Shown: positions 21,901 through 32,463, numbered from the stretch's first letter. The stretch is 64,000 nucleotides of DNA from Nematopogon swammerdamellus (GCA_946902875.1 OX336340.1:19793566-19857565); one strand, 5' to 3'. The notes: generated from the sequence alone by a model not told the origin. Program-made: numbers and translations.

Positions 21901-22530
21901 GCTAGGCGTACTCAATAAGGTTCGACGGTACTTCACGCCGGGCCAAAGGCTGCTTCTGTATAAATCGCAGATTAGGTCCTGCTTGGAGTACTGCTCGCAC
22001 CTGTGGGATGGCTCAGCCAAATACCAGCTTGCGCCTTTGGACTCGATCCAGCGTCGAGCCGTGCGACTTGTGGATGACCCCGACGTGTCCCGCGATCTAG
22101 AACCGCTGCAACTTCGTAGGGATGTCGGCGCCCTAAGCGTGTTCTATCGCTTATTCCACGGGGAGTGCTCGGAGGAGCTGTTTAACGCGATTCCGGCGTC
22201 CCCTTTCCACCTCCGTACAACGCGCACTGGGCAGGGATTGCATCCCTATACGCTGGATTTACCGCGGATGCGTACAAATCGGTTCTGCAGATCCTTTCTC
22301 CACAGAACCGGCAAACTCTGGAACGCTCTACCTGCCCACATATTTCCCCCCAAGTATAGTCTCGGGTCCTTCAAGAGAGGCGTGAATGGGCACCTGTCAG
22401 GCCGGCATGGCATTCGCAGCCCCCGCCTGCGTCCGAATGTCCATGGGCGTCGCTAGACACCTTATGGGTGACTCGGCGCCACATGTCGCGCTTAGTATAA
22501 AAAAAAAAAAAAAATAAATAAAAAAAAATG
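18930..22530 (+). mobile_element. LINE (non-LTR retrotransposon), near full length
   Basis: A GC-rich 5' region of ~550 bp leads into one long ORF. A 60-bp 3' UTR containing CGCCACATGTCGC precedes an A-rich tail at 22499-22530. GC content drops sharply on both sides. No separate ORF1 is visible. The exact 5' boundary and target duplication could not be determined. Several 3' fragments of the same or related LINEs lie elsewhere in the window. Confidence 0.85.
19490..22456 (+). CDS. LINE endonuclease/reverse transcriptase (Jockey/CR1/L2-like)
   Basis: The 988-residue ORF is uninterrupted. Residues ~20-245 are an APE-type endonuclease: NVRGLHSN, LTETQ, GDFNAHHEVW (near 159) and GSSDHCLV (Asp 234, His 235) provide the catalytic set that nicks target DNA. 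Residues ~490-760 are the reverse transcriptase: NPSNYRPIAITSLLCKVMER, LDIAKAFDRVW (Asp 609), GVPQGSVLSPTLF and CYADDSTAHG (Asp 695 and 696). The C-terminus has LEYCSHLWDG and RTGKLWNALP, typical of this group. The ATG chosen is the first in frame. All catalytic residues visible to me are intact, so the copy could still be active. The exact clade needs a phylogeny. Confidence 0.92.
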   Translation: MAAQRKVKKRCTAVHTPTYFSVDMTNVRGLHSNLNAVHHHLETAKPALLFLTETQISCPADTTYLHYPGYTLEEAFRPRAGVCMFARADICCRRLRCLEDPELSILWVHVDLGTESRVYACIYRSHSGDAGTARLFEHLSRAADEVQERFPSADMVLLGDFNAHHEVWLGSGRTDFAGRAAYDFALTHDLSQLVDQPTRVPDIDGHVPSLLDLLLTTNPAGYKVTVSAPLGSSDHCLVGSTVPFSPPQSRTGGMRRIWHYASADWDGMREYLASYPWRELCFSSDDPSECANAVAEVVLGGMEMFIPSALVRLGGKSQPWYSRDCAEAVAANGAAYRAWSCARARRDPNVSELKKEYNRLSRSCKRAIARAKFEHIGRVGDRLNQHPTGSREFWSLAKSVESNFCRSSLPPLQCPGGSLAHSAKEKADLLVSLFAGNSNLDDGGAIPPSITRCENSMPEVQFRQRTVRAELLSLDTRKASGPDRIPALVLKRCAPELAPVLTRLFRLSYSASRVPAAWKSAFVQAVPKKGDRSNPSNYRPIAITSLLCKVMERIINAQLMAYLETNNLISDRQYGFRPNRSTGDLLAYVTHLWGESLEGHGESLAIGLDIAKAFDRVWHKSLLGKLPAYGLPSGLCDWVADFLHGRSIQVLVDGCSSDAMSVNAGVPQGSVLSPTLFLLHINDMLPLGNIHCYADDSTAHGSYTSHPSARREVVDEKRRRLVSELEQTLRSISEWGRSNLVEFNASKTQVCAFSAKRAAFTPAPSFQGTSLKLSDHLGVLGVELSHDLNYRRHIEGKAKLASKKLGVLNKVRRYFTPGQRLLLYKSQIRSCLEYCSHLWDGSAKYQLAPLDSIQRRAVRLVDDPDVSRDLEPLQLRRDVGALSVFYRLFHGECSEELFNAIPASPFHLRTTRTGQGLHPYTLDLPRMRTNRFCRSFLHRTGKLWNALPAHIFPPKYSLGSFKRGVNGHLSGRHGIRSPRLRPNVHGRR

Positions 22531-22544
22531 TAAGTCTAGCGGAT

Positions 22545-22965
22545 GCATTCCCTCCCAGAGTTTCGCTGTGGAGAGATGGAAAGAAAAAATATTGAACGCA
22601 CTAAAAAATAAGAAAATATTTTTATTCGACTAAAAGCGTCAAGTTAACATTGGAATGGAGCACACGAAGCCACAAAAATAGTAGACATAGACGGCAGAGT
22701 TACTACGGGTGAGATTAGAAGTTATGAGGAGATTCGGGTTCGGAGCCGCGCACGTAACGAATGGGTTGCGTGTGCCATCTTCGGTCCGACTAATAAATTG
22801 GAGTAATCTCCGTGCGTATCTGTAGCACTAATTATACTAAATATATAATTCTTCATTATTTAAGCACCAAAAACGCACTATACACACCACATATAGGTTA
22901 TGTAAACTGGCCAGATTCTTAAATATTCACGTTTATGCTGTAAACAATAATAATGTTCTTGTGAG
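22545..22965. other. Spacer with a LINE 3'-UTR-like fragment
   Basis: The piece 22885-22970 (CAGATTCTTAAATATTCACG, then AATGTTCTTGTGAG) recurs at 52795-52860 and inverted at 45960-46035. At 52.7 kb it follows a LINE-like coding end. The rest is unremarkable. Confidence 0.5.
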
Positions 22966-22969
22966 CGGT

Positions 22970-23353
22970 ATTATTTTTTTTTTTATGGAAACTGACACGG
23001 TTGGATACATCACCTACAACATCCATGATGTCAGCCCATAACACCGGGTGAACTAGGTGCCACGTCAGTGCTTCCCTTCGGTCGTGCCGGCTACACTGAA
23101 CTGGACGGAAAACACAAACTATTTACATAGCCGTTTCGACCGACGTTTCATTCAGTGCGGTGGTAACAACCCGGGCGGGTTGAACCCTACCACCTAGTAA
23201 GGTAAGAAGTGAAGGGACCTACAGTTTTACGTGGAATCCGAACCGGTCAGCCTCTAACGGTCGAGCGGTCACCCATCCAAGTACTGACCGGCCCAGCGTT
23301 GCTTAACAATCAATAGCAACAGTCGAGCACCACTAAGCTATCGAGGCTGACAA
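22970..23353 (-). mobile_element. 5S-like SINE, near full length
   Basis: The T-run at 22975-22986 is the A-tail on the minus strand. Reading the minus strand from 23353 gives a tRNA-like start CCTCGATAGCTTAGTGGTG, then TTAAGCAACGCTGGG and CAGTACTTGGATGGGTGACC, which match the internal promoter region of insect 5S rRNA. GGTTCGGATTCC and the body shared with 38551-38937 follow. Confidence 0.88.
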
Positions 23354-23415
23354 AACGAGACATTTCACATTTCTGAGGTAAGTCCGCATCCCAAACCAGC
23401 ATTAAAGAGTTTCGC

Positions 23416-25345
23416 TTCAAAATACAAAATACAATCTAATATCTCTAATAAGCTGCACACAGATCGCCACACAAGCTGTCACAGTCACAGCACATGCGCC
23501 GCGCCGGCTTCGCCCGCGGCTCTAAGTTTGTTACATTTACAAAACTATTTATCATCTAACATCTCTAACAAGCTGCACACAAATCGCCACACAAGCTGTC
23601 ACAGTCACAGCACATGCGCCGCGCCAGCTTCGCCCGCGGCTCTAAGTTTGTTACATTTACAAAACTATTTATCATCTAACATCTCTAACAAGCTGCACAC
23701 AAATCGCCACACAAGCTGTCACAGTCACAGCACATGCGCCGCGCCGGCTTCGCCCGCAGCTCTAAGTTTGCTGCATTTACAAAACTATTTATCATCTAAC
23801 ATCTCTAACAAGCTGCACACAAATCGCCACACAAGCTGTCACAGTCACAGCACATGCGCCGCGCCAGCTTCGCCCGCGGCTCTAAGTTTGTTACATTTAC
23901 AAAACTATTTATCATCTAACATCTCTAACAAGCTGCACACAAATCGCCACACAAGCTGTCACAGTCACAGCACATGCGCCGCGCCAGCTTCGCCCGCGGC
24001 TCTAAGTTTGTTACATTTACAAAACTATTTATCATCTAACATCTCTAACAAGCTGCACACAAGCTGTCACAGTCACAGCACATGCGCCGCGCCGGCTTCG
24101 CCCGCAGCTCTAAGTTTGCTGCATTTACAAAACTATTTATCATCTACCATCTCTAACAAGCTGCACACAGATCGCCACACAAGCTGTCACAGTCACAGCA
24201 AATGCGCCGCGCCGGCTTCGCCCGCGGCTCTAAGTTTGCTGCATTTACAAAACTATTTATCATCTAACATCTCTAACAAGCTGCACACAGATCGCCACAC
24301 AAGCTGTCACAGTCACAGCAAATGCGCCGCGCCGGCTTCGCCCGCGGCTCTAAGTTTGCTGCATTTACAAAACTATTTATCATCTAACATCTCTAACAAG
24401 CTGCACACAGATCGCCACACAAGCTGTCACAGTCACAGCAAATGCGCCGCGCCGGCTTCGCCCGCGGCTCTAAGTTTGCTGCATTTACAAAACTATTTAT
24501 CATCTAACATCTCTAACAAGCTGCACACAGATCGCCACACAAGCTGTCACAGTCACAGCAAATGCGCCGCGCCGGCTTCGCCCGCGGCTCTAAGTTTGCT
24601 GCATTTACAAAACTATTTATCATCTAACATCTCTAACAAGCTGCACACAGATCGCCACACAAGCTGTCACAGTCACAGCAAATGCGCCGCGCCGGCTTCG
24701 CCCGCGGCTCTAAGTTTGCTGCATTTACAAAACTATTTATCATCTAACATCTCTAACAAGCTGCACACAGATCGCCACACAAGCTGTCACAGTCACAGCA
24801 AATGCGCCGCGCCGGCTTCGCCCGCGGCTCTAAGTTTGCTGCATTTACAAAACTATTTATCATCTAACATCTCTAACAAGCTGCACACAGATCGCCACAC
24901 AAGCTGTCACAGTCACAGCAAATGCGCCGCGCCGGCTTCGCCCGCGGCTCTAAGTTTGCTGCATTTACAAAACTATTTATCATCTAACATCTCTAACAAG
25001 CTGCACACAGATCGCCACACAAGCTGTCACAGTCACAGCAAATGCGCCGCGCCGGCTTCGCCCGCGGCTCTAAGTTTGCTGCATTTACAAAACTATTTAT
25101 CATCTAACATCTCTAACAAGCTGCACACAGATCGCCACACAAGCTGTCACAGTCACAGCACATGCGCCGCGCCGGCTTCGCCCGCGGCTCTAAGTTTGCT
25201 GCATTTACAAAACTATTTATCAACTAACATCTCTAACAAGCTGCACACAGATCGCCACACAAGCTGTCACAGTCACAGCACATGCGCCGCGCCGGCTTCG
25301 CCCGCAGCTCTAAGTTTGCTGCATTTACAAAACTATTTATCATCG
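23416..25345 (+). repeat. 120-bp satellite-like tandem array, open in frame
   Basis: About 16 units, each with ACAAGCTGTCACAGTCACAG, CGCCGCGCCGGCTTCGCCCG, TTGTTACATTTACAAAACTA and CTCTAACAAGCTGCACACA. One unit near 24050 lacks 12 bp. Since 120 is divisible by three and the unit has no stop, one frame reads through for 688 codons. Two subtypes exist: a mixed left part and at least eight nearly identical units on the right (24130-25140), a sign of recent amplification. No homology supports a protein, and the Ser/His/Ala-rich translation looks incidental. Confidence 0.92.
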
Positions 25346-25649
25346 CCGCTCGTTCGTTCGTGTCGCTCGTGTCCGACGTATAGTTTTTGTCCGGCACATG
25401 GCGTCTCATCGATCGCTGTCCGCGAGAGTCAACACGTACCCGCCCTCTACGTACACAGTGAACCTAATTTATTTTTACAATCTCGTTTACTGGAGATTTT
25501 ATGCGATCCGAACAAATTGCAGCGAGCTCGTAATCAATTTATTAAAAACATACAATATTTCCAATATGCTTCTATGACGTTATCCAAATCTTAAGTAAAG
25601 CTTATTGGCTCAAGTTTTTGACTCTCAAGTGAGAGGTTGAGTGTTCATT
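25346..25649. other. Unique sequence after the satellite
   Basis: The satellite frame continues into unique sequence to 25594, adding about 85 codons. The final ~40 of these (NLFLQSRLLEILCDPNKLQR onward) look more protein-like than the array. There is no recognisable domain. It could be a truncated element end. Confidence 0.35.
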
Positions 25650-25782
25650 TTTTTTTTTATGGAAACTGACAAGGTTGGCTACATCATCTGCAACATCCGT
25701 GATGTCAGCCCATAACACCGGGCTAACTAGGTGCTATGTCAGTGCTTCCCTTCGGTCATGACGGCTACACTGAACTGGACCA
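25650..25782 (-). mobile_element. 5S-like SINE, 5'-truncated copy
   Basis: It retains the T-run/tail side and the CTGACAAGGTTGGCTACATC, GATGTCAGCCCATAACACCG and GACGGCTACACTGAACTGG blocks of the family, in antisense. Confidence 0.85.
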
Positions 25783-26102
25783 ATGTATTGAGTGAATGAC
25801 CAGAGTCCAGTAATTCAATGTAAGACGCTCCAGAAGAATACTATTTGTCGCTCTTTTGGCTGGGAAAGGCACTGTAGCCTCGAAAAGTTTTAATCGAATC
25901 AGATACCGATCTTTGCTACCAACAGATAGCGTTCAAGAACAAAACTGACGTGAACCAGGTCGGGTTGAAAATAAATAGGTATAGAATATTAATTGAAGCT
26001 GAGAGGCAGTTTGAATTTGTATGAAAAACATTATGAGTGTTGTAGAGGCGTCACAGATATGTCATGGGACTCATCACCCTGCAGGAGCTTGATACGTGGA
26101 GT

Positions 26103-26322
26103 ACAATACAATACAATACAATACAATACAATGCAATGCAGTGCAGTGCAGTGCAGTGCAGTGCAGTGCAGTGCAGTGCAGTGCAGTGCAGTGCAGTGCA
26201 GTGCAGTGCAGTGCAGTGCAACGCAACGCAACGCAACGCAACGCAACGCAACGCAACGCAATGCAACGCAACGCAATGCAATGCAATGCAATGCAATGCA
26301 ATACAATACAATACAATACAAT
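26103..26322 (+). repeat. Pentanucleotide array with ordered variant blocks
   Basis: 44 units in near-mirror order: six ACAAT, one GCAAT, sixteen GCAGT, eight GCAAC, a short mixed stretch of GCAAT and GCAAC, six GCAAT in a row, then four ACAAT. No unit contains a stop in any frame, so all six frames are open across it; these ORFs are not genes. Confidence 0.95.
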
Positions 26323-27242
26323 AAACAACGTTTTGTATGCATATGTAAGGTCTCATCGGCGACATCAATAATTTACATTCAACGCAAATTCAATTTCCGA
26401 AAATCTAAATCGTGAGACGGTCTTCACTCCCGTGTTCTGATTCTGATATCGTAAAGTGCCCCTATAATATCCACTTCGAAAGATTTTCGACCAAAAACCC
26501 GACTATTAAAAAAATTAAGGAAATAAGGAAAGATCGGTAGAAAATGCTGTACTCGCGCTAATCTGTCTAATTTGAATCCAACTACACGCCCGACTACAGC
26601 ATTTTTTAGGATTTCATAATTTATTTATTTATTTTTTTTATCGCCTTTTCGAGCTCTTGACAATGATACTCCACTTCGATGGGGTTTGAAGAAAAACTGT
26701 TTTCAAAGTTTGACATGATGGCGCCTGATGGCCGCCATTTTGAATTTTAATTTTTTTTTTATAGCTTATAGCACTTGCACAATAAAAGACAAATCTAACG
26801 ACACCTCATATGATAAAATCTATCAAGCCGTTTAGGCTACAGCGCATGCCATATCGACATACATACATATACATACACTCGAAAAATATTACTCTCCTTT
26901 TTACTTCGCGCAGTCGGGTAAAAATCAGCAGAATCCGCGGCGTACGTCAGGCTTGTTGACACGGTACATTATTGTCAAAGCGAGTTTTACCGCCGCCGCC
27001 CACTAAATTAATCCCCGCGCCCGTCACCTCGTTAGGGCGCCGCATATGAGGCAGTATATTTCCGCGCCCTGGTGTTCAACGTAAAACCGCCCCGCCGCGC
27101 CACCTCGCTCTATTTGTCGCGAAATTTCGTTGCCAATTTGCGCAGGCATTCGGCTTGCTGCAAGCATAAATTTTAAAACAGTGTCGCCGCCTTGTTGACG
27201 AGAAATTTCACCTACACTGTTGCTCACCTTTAGCTACTTTAT
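26323..27242. other. No gene; probable degraded dispersed repeat
   Basis: 26590-26920 has features of a lepidopteran retroposon end (a CATACATACATATACATACA run at 26863, then ACTCGAAAAATATTACTC and a CGCGCAGTCGGG tail), but no second copy is visible here. 26985-27120 is GC-rich. Confidence 0.35.
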
Positions 27243-27377
27243 TTATAAGTATATTGTAAACTATAGTTTATTATGAGCTAATGAACTATATCACCGAGAG
27301 TCGAACGTATATTATAAGTATATTGTAAACTATAGTTTATTATGAGCTAATGAACTATATCACCGAGAGTCGAACGT
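27243..27377 (+). repeat. Exact 69-bp tandem duplication
   Basis: TTATAAGTATATTGTAAACT at 27243 repeats at 27312, and the following sequence through GAGAGTCGAACGT is identical in both copies. Confidence 0.93.
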
Positions 27378-28067
27378 TGAAATAGTTTCGAATAATTGCT
27401 TTACTTCCAAGGTTATAATAATTATTGATGACTTCCAGGTATTTTCGGCGCGCCGCGGCTCGGCCTCGACCACGAGCACCAATCTTGACATAAACTGAAA
27501 TATTTCGTATAATAATGACTCCTTTGCACCTTAATTGCTTATGCAATGAAATTACCTACAAAACAATGTGAATCGTGTGAGAGTTTACTGGTTTAGAAGT
27601 ACAGATATTTTTAAAAATAATTTGGAAAACAAAGTACTTACTCCATTTTTTTTTATTCGAGGCCCGCTCGCGCCCCGTGGAAGTGAGGGGATGTAAAATG
27701 AATCGGAGACCGCGCGTGCCCTTCTGAACGTTACCGGTTAATAGAAAAACGTTATTCCCAAAGCAGCTTGAGAGTTAATTAAACTTATTATATAAGCGAC
27801 CGAGTAGAACTCTCATTGAATTTGTTCCCAAACTAATAACAGTTTGGCGTGCATCACATAACGCCCCACGCCACAGCCGTGCCGCTCGAATTTCATCTCG
27901 CTCGCGGGCCTTTATCGAGATCTCTTTAATGAAATATCCTTTTATATTGCTTCTGAATAGGCCGACTGACTGGAATTGTATATTTTCAGATTCTCTCTTA
28001 CGAGTTCATATTTCGGAGATAGTACGGCCAGTGAATGAACTTCCTGACTTTACATTCCTACATACAT
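27378..28067. other. No supported gene
   Basis: Mixed composition with a short GC-rich patch at 27440-27480. Nothing recognisable. Confidence 0.4.
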
Positions 28068-28215
28068 ACATACCACATGCTGTATCGCGACAATCGGGGC
28101 AAGCAGAGCAATCGTTATTGTGCTGCAAGTACTCTTGTAAATTACAGCATGACACCGACCACCACTTATAGCAATGTATTAGAACAAGATAACTATCAAG
28201 CAACAAGTGAGTACC
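28068..28215 (-). mobile_element. Family C retroposon, truncated
   Basis: CATACATACCACATGCTGTA, CGACAATCGGGGCAAGCAGA, TGTAAATTACAGCATGACAC and AGATAACTATCAAGCAACAA match the left part of the complete copies (for example 48483-48802). The other end is missing. Because truncated copies keep the CATA-rich side, this is taken as the 3' tail (TATG)n on the minus strand. Confidence 0.8.
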
Positions 28216-28926
28216 GAAGACCCACTTGCTTTATTATAGGCATAGCGCACAGAGTAAGGCGGCCGGGACAAGACGGCCGTTGATCGCTGCTCTGTGCTAT
28301 AGCTTTACATATTACATTAGACTCAATATCTTCTGGCATGATGGTATCCCAGCTCTTTTAGTAGGGGAAAGAAAGCAGATTGAAGAAAAACAGGAAGAAA
28401 GTTAAAATTTTGTATTTAATCAGACATCGAAATTCGTGAGACTGAAAAGGAAAGGTAAAACATTGAAGAAGACAGCGTTGGTATATAAATGATTGAAGTC
28501 CCAAACTTCTCATCGGCTCAAGAACAATATCACAGACGAATCGAAACTTTTAAGAAAAATAAGTGAAAATGTTAAAAGTAACCGAGCTTGAATCACTTTA
28601 ACATTTCCGCTCTTAAAATAAAAGTAGGGCGCCATTGAGGCTCGGCGCCGCCGATCTTAAATTATTGGCACTTATCTGAGGCAGCTGGGATGCGGATCCG
28701 ACTGTGGTGCGGCGGAGGCGGCGGCGGCTCGGCGGCACGCGACACGACACATCGACAATGGATCACCGAGACATTTATTATTTTATTTATATTTAATTCG
28801 AGTTTATTTTGACATGAAATCAAATGACACTGTCCTACCCGCACGTCAAATATGTCGAGGTATTCACGGAACTTGATAATAACGCAAAAAAATTGGTTGT
28901 CTGTAAAGTCGGTTTACGGACGATAG
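28216..28926. other. No supported gene
   Basis: A GC-rich patch at 28675-28750 contains a GGC/GGA triplet run. No exon support was found. Confidence 0.4.
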
Positions 28927-29402
28927 TTTTACGTGATAACGTCATAAATCGATATTGTGATACATATTCGGACCCTTGTTTCATGAATATTCTAAATTTG
29001 AAATTTTTTCCGACCGGCCAGAAGCGCTTAATATATTATGGTACGAGTAACGTCCTTTCAATTTGTGCTGCCCTGGTACTTTAGAACCAGAGAGATAAAT
29101 GTGTACAAGCCGACGCTTGGGCCGATTGTGCCTCTCTATCGTTTGTTACGCGCTCTCGCTTGCACACACAGGCTCAGATGGAACGTGACACTTTTTCGTG
29201 CGTGCAGCCGGTGTTCATCAATTTATAAGACGTGACGTTATCACGTCAATAAATGTGTACAAGCCGACGCTTGGGCCGATTGTGCCTCTCTATCGTTTGT
29301 TACGCGCTCTCGCTTGCACACACAGGCTCAGATGGAACGTGACACTTTTTCGTGCGTGCAGCCGGTGTTCATCAATTTATAAGACGTGACGTTATCACGT
29401 CA
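28927..29402. mobile_element. TIR-like element with an internal 154-bp tandem duplication
   Basis: ACGTGATAACGTCA at 28931 is inverted as TGACGTTATCACGT at ~29234 and again at ~29388. The segments 29094-29247 and 29248-29401 are essentially identical. The right end was therefore duplicated together with 130 bp of interior. The class is not known to me. Confidence 0.6.
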
Positions 29403-29790
29403 AAAAGCGGCCAAGTGCGAGTCGAACTCGCGCATCGACGGTTCCGTATCGCCATGTCATGGTCAGCGCCACTCACGCCATCTATGGCGTGTTTTATGAA
29501 ATGCTTCATATTAGTTGAAATTCATGATTAGTTAAAATGCTTCATACTCTTTTCGGTAGATGGCGCGCATACACTTTTTAATTTGTTATATGTTATACCC
29601 GTGAATTTTTTACTTTTTCTTATTTTTATTATTTGCTGTTATATCGGCCATAATAACACATATTCTGTGAAAATGTCAACCGGGGCTACCTATTACGTTT
29701 CAAGAGATACAGCCCTCGGACAGAGGGACAGACAGACAGACAGACAGACGGCGTAGGCTTAGTAATAGGGTCCCGTAGGACGGATGTAAA
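29403..29790 (+). mobile_element. Family D retroposon, near complete
   Basis: It starts AAGCGGCCAAGTGCGAGTCG, contains GGTTCCGTATCGCCATGTCA, GATGGCGCGCATAC and TAACACATATTCTGTGAAAA, and ends in (GACA)n then GGCGTAGGCTTAGTAATAGG. Further copies lie at 30118 and 42135 (plus) and at 35796 and 50424 (minus). Confidence 0.82.
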
Positions 29791-30117
29791 ACCTTAAAAA
29801 CGGCCACAAAAAGAGACCCCAAACGTGTTCCGGGAAAATTGCTATATCTCGGAAAGTATAATAGCGAGGATTACGTTTGAAATTACCATACTATAGAAGA
29901 AGGTTCCGACCATTATTGACGTGTTATATAAAAAATATTACATTTAAATATTATTTATAGTTTAAGATGTGATGATGAGTCATCATTCATCAAACATTCG
30001 AATTATGTTCGATTTCGGCAACTTGTTCAAGCGCGTGTGAGGTGCTTTTTTTGACGTGGGAGAAGGGTCGAGGGATCGAGGGGCCGTGTTTTTTATTTCA
30101 TTATATTTGTTAGTTTA

Positions 30118-30255
30118 TCCTCCATAATAACACACATTCTGTGAAAATTTCAACCGGTCACCTATTACGGTTCAAGACAGACATACATACAAAGAAGACA
30201 AACATACAAAGAAGACATACATACAAAGACAGACGGCGTAGATTTTACTCCATTT
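30118..30255 (+). mobile_element. Family D retroposon, 3' fragment
   Basis: It carries TAACACACATTCTGTGAAAA, TTTCAACCGG and CACCTATTACGGTTCAAGA, then a degraded ACATACATACAAAGAAGAC repeat in place of the GACA run, ending GACGGCGTAGATTTT. Confidence 0.75.
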
Positions 30256-30955
30256 TCGGCATATATGTCCACAAAATGGCAACTGCCTAGGGCAAATATT
30301 TTTTTTAAATCCAAACAAATTAAAATCACCCAAATTAATTAGAAACCAAAATATGTTCTTGGAAGGCTGCTGGTGGCTGCTGGCTTACGTTTGCATAGCT
30401 ATGCTCATTTTTAGAAACAAAGTTCCGCACACATAAAATACAAATGCAACGGATATAAAGTAACTAGGAGAAGAAATATTGTACAGAACTGCGCCGTACT
30501 TGTGTACTTGTAATGTGAATGTGAAGTAAATATTGAAGTTCGTTATTTAATGAAATTTCCCATTTAAACTGAGCGATGCAGCTCATAGTTGACATTCAGT
30601 GAGAGAGACGTCCCCAGATTGAATTGTTAGTGCAAGGACAGGAGAGACTTCGGTTTACCTTTCGTTTTTTTTGCGGACACGTTTTCCTTTTATTTTGCCC
30701 TAGCCGGCCGCTGTTTGACTAAGGTCGGATCTACACTGAATCAGCAGACAAACAAGCTGCAGCGAGAAAGCTTTTGGATTACGAATTCTGAAAGTAAGTC
30801 GAACAACCATTGGATCAATGAAAACTTCAAACTATTTTTATTTATGTGACTTTAATGAAGGCTATTATAATAACACAAAGCTAAACATTAGGGCTAGAAA
30901 AAACAAAAATTAAGTAGTTTTTTATTTAACTTTAGAAAGAATAGGTTTATTGAAT
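30256..30955. other. No supported gene
   Basis: AT-rich; no repeat or ORF that I can support. Confidence 0.4.
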
Positions 30956-30956
30956 G

Positions 30957-31052
30957 AAGGGAAGCACTGACATGGCACCTAGTTCACCTGGTGTTATGGA
31001 CTGACATCAAGGATGCTGTAGGTGATGTAGCCAACCGTGTCAGTTTACATAA
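30957..31052 (+). mobile_element. 5S-like SINE, 3'-end fragment
   Basis: GAAGCACTGACATGGCACCT, GGTGTTATGGACTGACATCA and TAGCCAACCGTGTCAGTTTA followed by CATAAAAAA match the family tail. Confidence 0.85.
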
Positions 31053-31504
31053 AAAATATTGTCAAAAAAGAAAACAAAATGTACCTATAAAATGTCAGTA
31101 TTGCTAGAGCAGTCATAGTTCTCCTAAAAATTCAAAGCGAGTGTTCCTATTACTTTATTATCGTGGAAGGTGCATTCGAACAAATTGTTCAGAATCCACA
31201 GAACAGAATCATCTGAAACATTGTACATGCTACCTTCGTTACCGCTCACAGATAAATTACATAATTTCATCGCAGAACTTTTGAAATGTCGTCCTCCTTC
31301 AATGTATAATGGAGATTACAATTTTATTGCCAAGTTTCACGATTAAATCGTTTTCGTTTGACCGAAAATTTAACGTATTATTGTTGTCCACAAATAACTA
31401 ATTTTAAATTAGTTATTCATAATATTAAATAAACAAATAAATAAAAAAAAATTAAAAAGTAATTCGTCTATCTTCTTTGACTTTCACCGTCCCGAGGATT
31501 ACCG
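31053..31504. other. No supported gene
   Basis: AT-rich; nothing recognised. Confidence 0.4.
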
Positions 31505-31740
31505 TTTTTGCCCCTTGTCATTTTCTATTTTATTAGCCCCCGACGCAAAAAAAGGGCTGTTATAAATTTGATGCCTCCGTCTGTCTGAGGCATCGTAGCT
31601 TCCAAACAGATGGGCCAATTTGGATGTGGTTTTTTTATTAGAAGCTGGTTTAACGGGATGGTTTTTATAGCTATATCTGATGATGATCAGGTCAGCCGAT
31701 TCTAAGATCATCCTAATTGGTCAAGGGATCTCTGCTGTGA
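31505..31740 (-). mobile_element. Family G retroposon fragment
   Basis: CCCCGACGCAAAAAAAGGGC, ATAAATTTGATGCCTCCGTC, TTCCAAACAGATGGGCCAAT and AGAAGCTGGTTTAACGG form the inverse of 35215-35465. MITE-like sequence (CGTCGCCTTTAAGTACATAA) follows at 31770. Confidence 0.75.
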
Positions 31741-32389
31741 AATGGAAATTTATTACACTTTTACTCGTCGCCTTTAAGTACATAAATGGAAATTATTACA
31801 AAACTAATTTATATATTTAAGGCGGTGACAAACGCCAAATACGCAAAACATGCAAAAAGTGCGACAAAGAAGGTCCAAAACTGACCAATTGACACACATT
31901 CAGAAAATTAAAAAAATACCAACCTATATTTTGGTTCCTTACCAACAAAGTGCATTGCTGGTTTTTTTAATAATGAGTAAAAGTAAGTAATAAACATAAA
32001 ATTAAAAATATATAAAAAAAACATGAATTTTTGAAAATCTGAGTATGTGTGTATTATTACAATTTTACAATACCACCGATTCAAAGGTCACAAAGCTCTG
32101 AGAAAACTCTATTCAATTTTTTTTATTATTTTATCCACGAAAGGAGATAAAAATAAAAAACAAAAAACGCCTACATGAAATTATTGACGTAATTCTTCAG
32201 TCGGAAGGGTAAAATTTTTGCCTTCGTCAATTTAGCAGGCACTTCAATACTAGATACAATTTTAGTTCCGGGCTCGCTTGCTCGCTCCTGCCCTGCTGCG
32301 CCCGCGTGTCGGTCGTCATTTCTGTCTTCTGTGTTTGGATCGAATGGAAGAAAGATCGAATGGAGAAAAGTTAGGTATATTTGTACCGT

Positions 32390-32462
32390 GTGGGATGGTA
32401 ATTTAAAATAATAGCCCCACTGCATCTCTCCCCGTGCATGTCGTAAAAGGCGACTGAGGGAT
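32390..32462 (+). mobile_element. Family C retroposon, end interrupted by a SINE
   Basis: CCGTGTGGGATGGTAATTT, CCCCACTGCATCTCTCCCCG and CATGTCGTAAAAGGCGACTG are the family C end opposite to the TATG tail. The sequence stops at GAGGGA where a T-run of a 5S-like SINE begins. Confidence 0.75.
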
Positions 32463-32463
32463 T

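Noticed and set aside
23416..25345. CRISPR-like array
   Set aside because: Units are contiguous and homogeneous with no unique spacers; it is a satellite in an insect genome.
25993..26415. Six ORFs, both strands, over the pentanucleotide array
   Set aside because: A stop-free 5-bp repeat opens all frames automatically.
29203..29389. Duplicated 65-codon ORF
   Set aside because: It arises from the 154-bp tandem duplication inside a TIR element; coding identity is a by-product of the DNA duplication.
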